Shown in pieces: positions 33,211-44,217 of a DNA stretch of 64,000 nt. The first letter of the stretch is position 1. Every line of letters begins with the position of its first letter. The stretch is from the NCBI GenBank assembly GCA_036925085.1, contig JAUPFP010000010.1, positions 3,155,688 through 3,219,687 of the forward strand, written 5' to 3'. This stretch comes from Brachycybe producta (taxonomy: Eukaryota; Arthropoda; Diplopoda; Playtdesmida; Andrognathidae). The notes beneath the pieces were generated by a model. The model was not told where the DNA came from and ran no database searches. It worked only from the letters and a program-made list of their open reading frames with translations. Position numbers and translations under genes: made by a program.

Positions 33211-33960
33211 TTCTAAATAAACAAGGGAGGGAAAAAACGAATTTAAAAATGGAAGTTTACACTTGCCATAACCACAAAATACACACAAAAAATAGAAAAC
33301 AAATCCGAAAATATGTTTTCCCCCCTCAAACCTTTCGTAATCCTCAAGAGGAGCAAATATCCTATGCACATTACACAATGCATGTATGCACACATTCGTA
33401 CTCCCATCTTACTTCAACCTACTGTATATTAAAGTTTGTTTTCGAGAAAGAGAAAAAAAAAACTCGTAATATGACATTCCATTTACAAATGTTACTTTGG
33501 GTGCATTTGCAATGTTGAGTTGATAGATGCAATGCTATGAGCCTATCACTCATTTTATAACAGCAACAGCAGCAATTAATTAATGCAAATGTTGCTTTAA
33601 CCAATCATAATGAAACAACCTAAAGTACATTCCCAATCACTCCTAGCAATTGTTTGAAACTCTTCGAATTGAATGATTTTAATTAATTTTTGTTAGTAGA
33701 TGACTGACTTATAAGACTCGATATAAAATGCCTATAGTTCTCCTAAAAATGGGATGGTAGTCCTTCCCCGTTTCTGAAAAGAGTACCCCCCCCCCCCCCC
33801 TCAGTGAAATGACAATGTTACCTTCTTTGTCATATTTAGACTTCAGAGGCTAGTAGTCCTCCATGCAGCGAGCACGTGCTGCATGATACCACCATAGCAT
33901 CTGTGGTTTCATGCAACACGTGCTCACTAGTGACTAAATTATTTTTACCTAGTATTTTTA
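33211..33960. other. No gene seen
   Basis: Non-coding; poly(C) near 33786. A palindrome GAGCACGTGCTGCATG...CATGCAACACGTGCTC lies at 33869-33925. Confidence 0.45.
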
Positions 33961-34111
33961 GGCCTTGTTTCCACTGGAGCGAAAATTTGAACTTTTTGAA
34001 AATTTCAACTGGTGAAAAATGGAATACACGTGGCCCCCCGCCCATTCACTATTACAGGCGGGAACCACGTTTTTTTCCATTTTCAAATTTTCACCCCAAG
34101 GAAAATAAGGC
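33961..34111. mobile_element. TTAA MITE family E, copy 3
   Basis: GGCCTTGTTTCCACTGGAGC...inverse CCCCAAGGAAAATAAGGC; flanks TTTA/ATTA. Confidence 0.78.
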
Positions 34112-34124
34112 ATTATGAACATCT

Positions 34125-34458
34125 TAATGGTTGTGGTTTTTCTTACTCAATGGAGTTTAACATAAAAGTTCAAAATTCGAGATTTTGAAATATTTTTTTG
34201 AAAAAAATTGGAGCACACTTTCCAATTTTTCGTTTTTCTATCACTCGATCAGCATATATTTAAGGTGCACGCATTGCATTTTGAAAACTTAATATTGGAC
34301 AACTTTAAATATGAAAAATAAACATGTTGCCACGACTTGTGTGTATTTTAAAAATTATGATTTTTTTCTTTAACATTGGGTCTATGGGTTCCATAGAAAA
34401 ACGATGCTAGTGCTCTTTGTGGAGATTTTAAGAAGTAATTTTGCAAGGTAGCCTCTTA
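34125..34458. mobile_element. Fold-back family H, right half only
   Basis: Matches the right arm of 52820-53499 from CTCAATGGAGTTTAACATAA to AGTAATTTTGCAAGGTAGCC then TCTTAAA. Confidence 0.78.
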
Positions 34459-34554
34459 AAGAGGCTCTCTGTTAGTGCCGTGGACGTGAGATGGGGATGC
34501 TTGTATTGCAAAAGATTATGGTCCATTAGAAACCAAGCTTCAAGTAAAGCTCTC

Positions 34555-34760
34555 GTTATCTTCATGCGTTTAAGGCAGCGCGCACAAGTCAATACAGAAT
34601 AATGATGCCAAAATGACGCAAGCATATTGCATGCATTGCTTTGCAATTAGCAGCTAGCTAACATTGTAATGTGATACAAGGCCCCGGCTGTGACGCCATT
34701 TTAACGTCACTATTCTGTAATACAACATTGCGCTGCATATTAGTTGCATGAAGATAACGT
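34555..34760. mobile_element. Palindromic MITE-like element
   Basis: Inverted arms of about 65 bp: CGTTATCTTCATGCGTTTAA, CAATACAGAATAATGATGCC and their inverses CATTTTAACGTCACTATTCTG, TTGCATGAAGATAACG. Confidence 0.7.
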
Positions 34761-34929
34761 AAGCTTAACCTGCAAACGCAACTATGACTTTCTTTTTCTT
34801 CTCTCAAAATGACTCAGATTAAATACTATTCAACATTTGTAATCAGACATATAGCATAAAACAACTGAAGACATCATAGAAGCCAAGTTGTACAATAAAA
34901 CGTTAATGTTCTGAGTAAATTGAGTTCAA

Positions 34930-35246
34930 AGAGTTCAAAGATCTCTCCTCGTTATATCGCTTCGTAATCCCTTTTTGAAAAAAGGAGCCCTCTCAGCGAG
35001 TAAACAGTTGTTAAAGTCTGGAAAAAACGTTGTATCTGATATTGAAGTGGGGGAATCTTTCAAAAGTGCCTTAAAAAGGTGGGAAATGGAAGCTGGGCAT
35101 GAATTTTTGAAGACAATAACAGGCCGAGCAAAGTGCCGAAAAACCAGTAAAACATCTAGAAAGTCGTGGCCAGTACGAAGTGTACAGTGAAAAGAAAAGC
35201 AGCAAAGAAGAAAGTCGCTAAGAAAAGGAAAACCGCAGCAAAGTAA
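34930..35246 (+). pseudogene. Polinton minor core/capsid-associated protein, broken
   Basis: Plus-strand frame with KKGALSASKQLLKSGKNVVS then DIEVGESFKSALKRW, the helical pattern of the small protein that precedes the capsid gene in many Polintons. A one-base shift near 35185 moves the basic C-terminal tail (KRKAAKKKVAKKRKTAAK) into another frame, ending at TAA 35244-35246. The N-terminal part is lost or frame-shifted before 34975. Likely a DNA- or membrane-binding virion protein; it lies 53 nt upstream of the capsid gene. Confidence 0.65.
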
Positions 35247-35298
35247 GCTTCACGTCAAAAGAAAAAAAAACTAGCAATTTCGTGAATTTCCTGTAAAC

Positions 35299-36580
35299 AT
35301 GAGTGGCTTTCTCATTCATCATGACTCGGGGCCCGGGATGAGTTGTGAGTTGGATATTTTTATCGTGCCCGTGATGCAAACGAGTAATCAGGATGACTGC
35401 ATTAAGGAATACCATCCCGTGAACAGCATCGAGGACCAAAATACGATAAAGTTCAATATCATGGGAAATGCCGATAAATACAAAGATCCTTCAGATATTT
35501 TCCTTCAGATATGTGAAGGCAAGAATTTTAAAAGCGAACGGAAAACCATTGGACACTACTTGCGAAGTCACACCTATAAATGGATTTTTTCACTTACTTT
35601 TTAGTGAAATTATGGTTACTCTTGGGAATACAATTATTAGTTCCACCGATCACAATTATGGATATAAAACTTATATAACGACCCTTCTATGCAGGAAAAA
35701 CACCTGGAATAAACCTTATTTATCACTGGAAATGTTCTACAAAGACACCATCGCTGCCTTTAAAGATCGTAAACCATCCACCGCCAATCCAGCAGATGGA
35801 TTAGTGCAACGCTTTGAAAGATCAAAAGCGAGTACTATTATGAACTAGTGTGGACGTCTTCACGGAAATATTTTTCACCAGGGATGCCTCTTACCTAATA
35901 TGCTCAATCTCTCCATTAAATTAGTTTGTCAAAATGATTACAAAAATGATTACAAAGTACGAAAGTGTACGAAAAGTGATACCTAATCCATCTATCGTTA
36001 AAATGCATACTGAGCAGTCGTTGAAGTCTAATTTTATTTATCCCATCAATTGAATCAAATGCACTTCTTTCAGTGAACCAAGTGGTAGCCACGATATTAA
36101 CATCAACAATTGTAATGGCCTATTACCGAGTTTCGTTATGATTGGCCTCATTGATAGTGATGCACGAGTTGGAAATTTAAAAAGAATCCTTTTCATTTTC
36201 ATTACAAGGACCTCAGTTTTTTCGAGGTACAGGTGGATGGTACCCAGTTTCCAGGGATATAGTTCAGTCCAAATTTCTGTACGAAAAAATATGGTCATCT
36301 TTAACAGCAGCTATTTTGTGTGTCGCAAGTATTATGGCACAGACGGTGTAGATGTGACTTTCGACAAATTTAAAAACAGCTATTCTCTTGATGCCTTCAA
36401 TCCACCAATGATCAAAGTGCTCTATTAGAATCCCATTTCAAGTTGAGTAAAAATAGATCTTTACGTCTTAATATGAAATTTAAAAATCCGCTGAACACAA
36501 TGGTGAATGTCATTGTTTATTCCATGTACCAGACCATCATCGAAGTGGATCATCGTCGCAATGTTATCATAAATTATTAA
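35299..36580 (+). pseudogene. Polinton major capsid protein, multiply frame-shifted
   Basis: Homologous to the double-jelly-roll capsid family annotated in animals as F54H12.2-like. Pieces in order: N terminus with ELDIFIVPVMQTS and EYHPVNSIEDQNTIKFNIMG (from ATG 35299); PINGFFHLLFSEIMVTLGN and YKTYITTLL...FYKDT in a second frame (35520-35848); then FHQGCLLPN..IKLVCQND (near 35880) and PSFVMIGLIDSDARVGN (36120-36180) in others; C-terminal LRLNMKFKNPLNTMVNVIVY and TIIEVDHRRNVI to TAA 36578. At least four frame changes and stops, so no capsid can be made. The protease start follows 1 nt later. Confidence 0.88.
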
Positions 36581-36581
36581 A

Positions 36582-36662
36582 ATGGATTCTAGTCAACTGG
36601 GATATTTATTATTTCATCATCCCACCACACGTTTTGTGTTTGCTGGGGTATTTGCAAGGTAA
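36582..36662 (+). pseudogene. 5' end of the Polinton adenain-like protease
   Basis: ATG one base after the capsid stop opens a frame MDSSQLGYLLFHHPTTRFVF then AGVFAR. The pattern QL-(about 12)-T-R-F-x-GVFA is the N terminus of the adenovirus-type cysteine protease that follows the capsid gene in Polintons. Only about 27 codons remain; the LINE-1 3' end lies immediately beyond, so catalytic residues are absent. Confidence 0.65.
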
Positions 36663-37293
36663 AACTATATCATTAATCTGGATTTGAATTTGAATTTTGA
36701 ATTTGAAAAATTACTCTGCAAGCAGCCATAAAGGCCTATGGTAGAGGGACAAGAGTCCAAGTGCAGCATAGAAAATGCATTGTCAAAACCAGAAAATATA
36801 AAACCCTATTGATATAAACCCAACAACAATTTCAATATTTTTTAATGCTACAAATATATGCATTGTCAAAACAAAACAAAATTATGACTCCCATAAAATA
36901 CATTTTTCCTGCACAAAATCCCCAGCAAGCCAGTTCCATTGTCGAATCGCCCTAGAGACAAATGACCAGTAATAAGAATCTGTTCGTGCAAAAATCTCTC
37001 TAACTTTGTTAGAGTGGTCACCCCTACCCAAATATAATGCCCTGCAAAGTTTACTTGAAGTAGGTTTAGGGCAAGAGCCTTCTAGCATTCTATTAAAGAT
37101 ATTAAGACTAAAATCTGAACGTCTTGCAAGTAAACTATCCCAACCAAGCTCTGAAAGCATTTTAGTTACACTGTCGGCATATCCATATTTACCAAAAACA
37201 AACCTAGCAGCCCTGTGTTGAACCATTTCTATGGAGTGAGCTAAGTCTGCAGTGTGGAGATTCCACACAGCTGCCGTATTCTAGATGGGGACA

Positions 37294-39505
37294 TACCAAT
37301 GATTGATATTTTATTTTTTTTATTAAAGACCTTTATTGGTATAAAAAGTAATACAAAACAAGACAGAAAATATTCAACAATTATAAATATGTATAATATA
37401 CATTATATTTAAAAAATAACGTCAATCAAACCTTTATCCAAATCCAAAATTACACTTGATATAAACAAATTCTTAGATACAATTGATCTGGATGAACAAG
37501 ATAAAGCAGCCCAAATTTTTGGTATACGAATCATTAAGGCATTCTCTAATAGCTTTGTTTTAGGATTTAACAAATCAATCATATAACCATGTCTGAATGT
37601 TTTCCTTACATTAAAATAACTACTCAAATAAGGTGTGCATTGACCCAACACAATAAGTCTACCAAAATCTGCTATTTTAACCACCATTCTATGCCTAATA
37701 GATTGAAGTGATGAATTCCCCAAATGGGTAATATAACTACACTTATTAGGATAATAAATCATAATTAAAAATTTTAATTGTAAAGATTCCAATTTATTAA
37801 TAATATTTTGGCTATTAGCATATATATTTAAAGCATATTCCATAATAGGGCGTATATAGCAGGAATAAAGATTTACTTTAACTGTTACTGGTACATGCTT
37901 ATATCTCAACATCAGATATCGCCAAGCACCAAATAACTTGCGTTTAACAAAGGACAAATGGTATTTAAAATTTAATTTTGTATCAATGTACAACCCCAAA
38001 TAATTAAATTCATCTACAACCACTATTTGAGACCTATTTATAGTTATTAAAACATCAAAACTCGGTACCTTACCAAAACATAGTATCCTAGACTTATCCG
38101 GGTTAATTTTCATTTTCAATGAGTGAAAATACCCAACTAGTGAGTCTATATCGTTTTGTAGATTAAATAAATCTTGTGGACTAGATACATTAGCCAATAT
38201 ACATACATCATCTGCAATAAGAAACAAGAGGAAAACTGTAAAAAGGACACCATCTTTCTTATATAAAATGTAAACAACGTGGAGAAGACACAGTACCTTG
38301 GGGTACACCTTTGTTAACTATAATAGATTCCGAATAGCAACCCCTTATATTAACAATTTGAGTGCGATCACGAATAAAATCTAAATAGAAATCTACCAAA
38401 TATCCTGGGATACCTTCTTGTCGCATATCATTGATCAGCATTTTGTGATCCACATTATCAAAAGCAGAACTAAGATCTATAAAAATAGCAATAATTGTAC
38501 CATGACCTATAAGAGATAATCTCGTAGCTATATTAAAATAAAAATCTTGTAATAAAGTCTCACAAGAGAGATTTCGACGAAACCCATATTGTTCTATCGG
38601 TAATAGATTATGTTCCTCAAGATATCGAATTAAATGTCTTAACATTAAACGTTCTAATAATCGAATAATATTACTGGTTATAGAGATAGGTCGATAAGAT
38701 GAAACCAGACTAACATCTTTATCCTTTTTTAACACCGGAACTACCTCAGCCATTTTCAACTTTTTTGGAATACCAAATAACAAAAATTTGTCAAATAAAG
38801 TAATTAAAACAACGGAGAATAGAGGGGCGTACCTTTTCAGTAAACTATTAGGGGGGGCCAGCCGCCTTGTTAACTTTAATTTTTGTCAATAAATTCAAAA
38901 TATCAGTTACATTAAATAGATTGATATTATATATAGGATTCCTATCATATTCATTTAAAGAAATACCTAAACGTCACTATTACCAAAGAATCTACCAAAA
39001 GCTCCAGCAATAGCTACGTCATCTGTATGAATGGAGCCCAATTCATCAATAACAGTATTTGGGAGATTAACTTTTCTATCAATTTTAATCTGTTTGCTAA
39101 GGTCCTGTAGTGACTGTTTTTTACACTTAGCAATCACCATACTATAAAACTCACTAGTAACTTGTTCATCTAACTTAATTTGTTGTAATTTATAATTAGC
39201 CATATCACCTAATGCATATAACTTCCTTAGTTCCATCATTTCTTGTTTAACTTTTATACTTAAAAATGGATTAATAGACACCGAAATTCTTTTAACCTTT
39301 CTGCCAGCAAATATTATGCTATTGATTTCTAACATGAAATCATCATAATTCAAAAGTGGATTCCTACCTGCCATAATCAATAGATTTCTCAATTTACAGA
39401 CCTCAATATCTTCATAAGTAATTATATTCTTATATTGTATATCAATAGGCTGAGATATATTAATTATTAACTCTATGGCTTCATGATCACATAAATAACT
39501 AATAT
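37294..39505 (-). pseudogene. LINE-2 inserted in LINE-1 (endonuclease end + RT)
   Basis: 5'-truncated LINE flanked by TGGGGACA at 37286-37293 and 39506-39513. It begins near the end of the endonuclease, continues through a linker (AIAGAFGRFFGN), RT motifs SYRPISITSNIIRLLERLM, IFIDLSSAFDNVDHKMLI and GVPQGTVSSP, a frameshift near 38270, then IADDVCILA, MKINPDKSRILCFG, EFNYLGLYIDTKLNF and the C-terminal region to 37409. The tail is AATAAAGGTCTTTAATAAAA. Clade not certain (Jockey/I-like). Also decayed: a frameshift and stop between 38967 and 38783. Confidence 0.88.
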
Positions 39506-39799
39506 TGGGGACAATTGCACATGCTATACATTTTACCTCCCTGGGGCACCTTCTTAGAACCCGTTGACTAAACCTAAGCATCTGCATAGACTTGGAAATA
39601 ATCTGTTCGACATGCAGCTTCCAAGAAAGTTTAGTTGTAATTGTTACCCACAAATATTTATAAGAATCTACATTATTAAGTGGAATGGCCCCTATTCTAT
39701 ATGGAAATATTATTGGATTCCTTCCCCTAGCTACCCTCATTACACAACATTTTCCCTTATTAAGTTGAAGTTGCCATTTAGAACACCATGCCTCTATTG

Positions 39800-40490
39800 T
39801 GTGAGCTTTTGACATCAACCCAATTTTATTACCAACCTTTAGATGACATTTTCCACATTTCGTTTCTTCTCTGAGCAGTATGACACCTGCACAGAGAAGA
39901 TCCGAGCTGTAGAGAGAGCTGGATGGAGACAGATTGTAGTCACTCTTCTGCATTTAGGTGAAATCGATGCAGGAGAGTGGCGGCCATCTCTCTCTCTTCC
40001 GGTTGATGCTGATATACATCTTCTCCATCGGTATACCAACAAGAGAAGATGTTGTAGCTGCTGAGAATCGTATAGCTCCTGCCCTATGAAACCTCCGGCC
40101 TCTGAAGAGAAGTTATTTACATAAAGACATAGAGACAACGCTACTTCTTGTTACAACACTTTTATTCATTCCTTGTAAGAAGTACAGAATACAAGGGTGA
40201 ATATTAATAATACTAACGGTGCGTCCTCAGGCCCATGATTCGGATAAAGATCTCGTAATACAGGCAAAGGACAAAACTGAGGAACAAAGAGGAACACGGT
40301 CCTTTTATACCTTGGACCTGTGTACATCTGCGAGGTGTAACCAGGTCCAAGTGGCCATGGTCCTGTATGTATCAATCCGCCGCTTGGGCATGAGTCAGAA
40401 AGGTGAGTCAGAGAGGAGGGAGGGACGGTTGAGAGTTGTTTATCCCCCGGGCTATGGTTTTGGCGGGATCACAATTTACAGGGTGTTACA
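39800..40490 (-). mobile_element. Solo LTR A
   Basis: 691 bp on minus, TGTAACACCC...AAAAGCTCACA; perfect ATTG duplication at 39796-39799 and 40491-40494. TATAAAAGGACC near 40297-40308, AATAAAAG near 40163. Inserted in the RT of LINE-1. Confidence 0.93.
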
Positions 40491-40965
40491 ATTGCTATCA
40501 AGTCACTATCAATAATATGGCAATCATTGTCAGAGGTAACCTCACGATAAATTATTGTATAATCTGCAAATAGCCGGAAATTGCTGCTAACTTGACTGCT
40601 GAGGTCATTGATATATAAAAGAAACAGAAGCGGACCCAACACACTACCCTGAGGAACCCCTGATGTAACCCCTATCCAGTCAGATTCAGACCCACCTGCA
40701 ACAACCCTTTGTTTCCTATCACTCAAAAAAGAATGCACCCATTTATACACCTGTTCACCCAATCCATACCCACTAATTTTTGTCATTAATTTTGAGTGAG
40801 AAACTGTGTCAAATGCCTTGCAGAGATCAAGAAAAACCAAATCTATCTGACTGCCTTTGTCTAAATTTTCTGAAGGTCATCAACTAAAAGAATAAGCTGG
40901 GTTTCACATGGATGTGCGGATGGAGCCTGGATCTCACTGAATTGCTATTTATTTTAATAATGGGA

Positions 40966-41064
40966 TGGCTACATATTTCGAGTTACAGAATGAAGCCAAT
41001 AACGAACGAGATAAATCAGTTCATCACGAGAAACAGTCTCTCCTGGACTTACAATGCACATAGA
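40966..41064 (+). other. Short open frame of unknown origin
   Basis: ATG with 32 codons (starts MATYFELQNEANNERDKS). Lies between LINE-1 and the polB/dUTPase remnants, so it may be a Polinton ORF fragment. No homology recognised. Confidence 0.2.
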
Positions 41065-41369
41065 CTCCAACATTCGAGAACAGCCATTTCTATTCTATTT
41101 TAAGATGTTCTAATCATGATGTATCATTTTTGTATTTCAATGCTGCAATTATTTACGAAATGATAAAATTGTTCATGATTTTATTAGTTATAGTTTAAAA
41201 AAATACTTACCACTGTATGCTTTTTAATTCCAATTTTATTTAACCTTCACCATTTCAACACATGTATTATTATACTATTTATATAAAATTAATATATTCA
41301 AACAGGTATATGTCATCTTATGGGATGGATGCTTTTATGAATAAACATTTATAGGACTACATTGATGAG

Positions 41370-41754
41370 TAAATGCTTATTTTCCCATACAGCCCAAACC
41401 AAGCTCACCACGGGTGCTTGGGGAGTTCAACATCACACTCTGCAAATTCCACATCTATCCCCTTTTTTAAAAATCATAGGTTCCTAAATATATTAACAGA
41501 ACATTAATAGCTCCTCTGTAGCTAGAATCAATGACACCAGCCAACACATCAATTCCAAAATGAAGTGTGGGACCCGATCTTAGTGCAATTCTTCCATAGG
41601 AATTATACGGTATAGCCATGGATAAGTCTGTTGCACACAGCATTCTATTTCCAGGCTTGATAGTGCAGTTCACCGCAAAATACAGATCCTATCCAGCATC
41701 ACCCATATTCATTTTCTTCGGGATGACACATGCATCGCTTAATCTCTTAATCAT
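41370..41754 (-). pseudogene. Trimeric dUTPase-like gene, broken
   Basis: Would hydrolyse dUTP to dUMP, keeping uracil out of DNA. From ATG 41754, the frame has IKRLSDACVIPKK, then TAG at codon 22 (41689-41691), in place of the usual Tyr of motif 1, then DLYFAVNC, MAIPYNSYGRIALRSG (motif 2) and GIDVLAGVIDSSYRG (motif 3). A one-base shift near 41465 displaces motif 4, and a weak match to the glycine-rich motif 5 lies near 41390. It is 50 nt downstream of the polB stop on the same strand, suggesting co-expression in the parent element. Non-functional as it stands. Confidence 0.85.
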
Positions 41755-41804
41755 TATGGTAGGTTCTTTATAATGAGCAACAAATGATCTCATCTAAATT
41801 TTGT

Positions 41805-43230
41805 TTAAATTGAAAAATAGCCATAAGCGAGAGTAGTCATTCCATCATTCTCAATATAACGCTTATCATCGAATGCGATAAAACTGATTTTGTTCACTTC
41901 TAGAGTGTAAATGTGTGAGGTCATAAATTTCTATTATGTAATTAGAAATAAAAAGGGGTCATGTGTCATGAATAACTATGACATAATCAAATTCCAGTGA
42001 GGTAGTAATTTAATTTGTAACCTTTGAATATTTTACTTTTGGAATGTTTTTCTGTTGGTCACATGGTAACATTCTTGGTTAGTTCCAGTGTATATAAAGA
42101 GCTGGGATTTTCTTCTTTTTACTCATTCTTGCTTCTGGAAGTCTGTGAGGGTGCCAGTTAAATAGTGGGCCAGATTCATCCTTTTAAAACCATCAGTGCA
42201 GGAACTATTTACTGCTTTTGTTTCATCATGGTGTACATCATTACACCATCATTATTATGTAGCCTTTTGTGCTTTATAATAGTCATCAATGAGTGAACTA
42301 TATTTTCAACTGTTTCATCATTTTTGTGTAGCCTTTTGTGCTTTATAATAGTCATCAATGAGTGAACTATATTTTCAACTGTTTCATCTATGTCAGCATA
42401 GTATGAACTATTTTCAACAAATCATAATCTTCACCTCTCGATCTAACTTCATATCATCTGGTATTGCATGAAATCCGCTCCAGCAAGAAACAACACTGGT
42501 TTGCATGAACACCCTAACTTCATGTTTAACTTCATTTTGGAGTTGAAGTTGTACTTCCTCTTGACCATGTGCAAGAAATTCCATTTGTATTTTGTTGGTT
42601 ATTTAATCATATTTTTAAATGCCATTATTTATTCATATTTTGTAAACTAAACAGCTGTTAATATTAATACATTTTATTTGTTTTGTTATATTAAATAATA
42701 GTTTAAATAATTATTTTGCCTCACTGGAGTTTTCTTAGGTAAGGGAATTAATTAATTATACAAACACCAACTAACCCTTACAAATGTCATGCATTTTAGA
42801 CATGATTTGTCATTGAATCACCCTATTCAGGATAGCCTGATGCAAAGATTCAATGTACATATCATGATTGAAGTGAGATTTAACGATCTGTTTCTTAATA
42901 CCTTTCACTTTACATTTATACTTATGGCTATTTAACAGTACAGAATACATTTTAGATTTTAGGGCCACAAATTTAAAAAAAAAATTCACCATTAATTTTA
43001 TCTTTAGAGTGTCCCATAACTTATTTGTTTTTAAGAGAGTGCAGAAAGTGACTTTTCGGATAGTCACTCGTATCCAAATGGTATTGGTAACGCTGCATGT
43101 CATGGTACAAATCTTTCGTTTGAATATGTATGATGAAACTATCCATATTGGTATATAAATCAAAATCAAATCGCAATTTACCCAAAACAGTAAGAACTTC
43201 ATTAAGTTTGGTGATTAATTGGGGGTACAT
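41805..43230 (-). pseudogene. Polinton DNA polymerase B C-terminal part, split by solo LTR F
   Basis: Protein-primed family-B polymerase remnant. 43230-42787 holds the motif C region LYTNMDSFIIHIQTKDLYHD (canonical DTDS changed to NMDS), DTSDYPKSHFL, then, after a frameshift and a stop, FVALKSKMYSVLL and KGIKKQIVKSHFNHD. The gene is interrupted by an 869-bp solo LTR (41914-42782) and ends at 41805 with LEVNKISFIAFDDKRYIEND then GMTTLAYGYFSI, the characteristic C terminus of Polinton polB. Motifs A and B and the exonuclease are absent from the window. The polB-dUTPase neighbourhood and the capsid genes on the other strand fit a single decayed Polinton spread over 34.9-43.5 kb. Confidence 0.88.
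41914..42782 (+). mobile_element. Solo LTR F inside polB
   Basis: 869 bp, TGTGAGGTCAT...AACCCTTACA, with AATG at 41910-41913 and 42783-42786. TATATAAAGAGC at 42091 suggests plus orientation. Contains a 62-bp direct duplication (42258-42319, 42327-42388; TGTAGCCTTTTGTGCTTTAT...). Confidence 0.9.
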
Positions 43231-43289
43231 TTAGTAAATGTATTTTCTATGCTATATTTACGAATGTCGATAAACCAATTCTCATTACT

Positions 43290-43525
43290 TTAGAGAATAT
43301 GTAGTTTCCAATTGTCCTCAACGGAGACAGTTTTGTGAACTTTGAAGTCCGGGTAAAGTGTTTTTTTCTCTGATTTACTGAGGTGATGTCCAAACCATTC
43401 TTTGATCGTGTCTTCCGCTACAGCTGAAGATGGCCCTGCATCACTGGTTGTATTTGCTTGACGTTCTGTAGCTTGAGATTTTGGTGTGGCTTTTCTTTTT
43501 GTTTTTTGGCCAGTTACTGTGGTTT
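43290..43525 (-). pseudogene. Small Polinton-linked ORF, 5' end cut by solo LTR B
   Basis: About 75 codons, Lys-rich N-terminal part (GQKTKRKATPK), then AEDTIKEWFGHHLSKSEKKT and PDFKVHKTVSVEDNWKL. I do not recognise it. It sits upstream of the polB remnant on the same strand. LTR B is inserted beside its beginning; an in-frame ATG appears on the far side of the LTR, so the ORF was probably broken near its second codon. Confidence 0.45.
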
Positions 43526-43529
43526 CTAT

Positions 43530-44217
43530 TGTAAGACCCAGTAACTCCTGATCCCGCCAAAACCATAGCCTGGGGGTAAACAACTCCTGCTTGTCCCTCC
43601 CTCCCTCTCTGACTCATACGTCTGACTCATATCGAAGTGGTGGATTGATACTCTCAGGACCTTGGTCACTTGGACCTGGTTACACCTCGTAGGTGTACAC
43701 AGGTCCAAAGTATAAAAAGACCGTGCTCCTCTTTGCTCATTGTCCTTACTTGCTCAACTTTGTATTATGAAGATTTCTATATCCGTTCCACATCATGAGC
43801 CCCGAGGACACACCTTTAATATAACAATTCATTCTTGTACTCTTGATGTTTCTGAGCAAGAATGAATAAAGCATTACAATGAGAAACTGTGTTGTCTATT
43901 TATCTGGAAACTAATCCTTCTCTAGGCAAGCTGGAGACACCATAAGGCAAAGAGACATACAGATCCTGGAGGAGCTACATCTTCAATTGGTAACAACAAA
44001 GGAAGATGTACATCACTGCCGACCAGGAGAGATGCTCACCATCCTTCTGCAAAGACTACACCCCTGCACAGAAGGATGATCACAATCGATCTCCATCCGA
44101 CTATTTCTGTAACTCGAATCTTCGTTGTGCGGTCGGTCACCGCACAATCAGAAGAAATGAGTTATGGAAAACATCATAAGTTGAGTACAATTATGAGGTT
44201 GATGTAAAAAGCTCACA
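43530..44217 (+). mobile_element. Solo LTR B
   Basis: 688 bp, TGTAAGACCCAG...AAAAAGCTCACA; flanks CTAT (43526-43529) and CTAC (44218-44221). TATAAAAAGACC near 43711, AATAAAG near 43866. Same family as A, C and D. Confidence 0.9.

Larger units (their letters stand above)
36680..40925 (-). pseudogene. LINE-1 ORF2 (CR1/L2/Jockey-type), split by LINE-2 and solo LTR A
   Basis: One minus-strand LINE in three pieces. 40925-40491: reverse transcriptase with CETQLILLVDDL, VFLDLCKAFDTVSH, GVPQGSVLGPLLFLLYINDL and FADY (catalytic FADD altered). 39799-39506: AWCSKWQLQLNKGKC and YLWVTITTKLSWKLHVEQI. 37293-36680: HSIEMVQHRAARFVFG, ALYLGRGDHSNKVREIFART, then the 3' UTR and a TTTGAATTTGAA-type tail. The endonuclease is missing (5' truncation near 40925). 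Order of insertion: LINE-1 first, then LTR A and LINE-2. Same family as 17410-18280. Confidence 0.88.
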
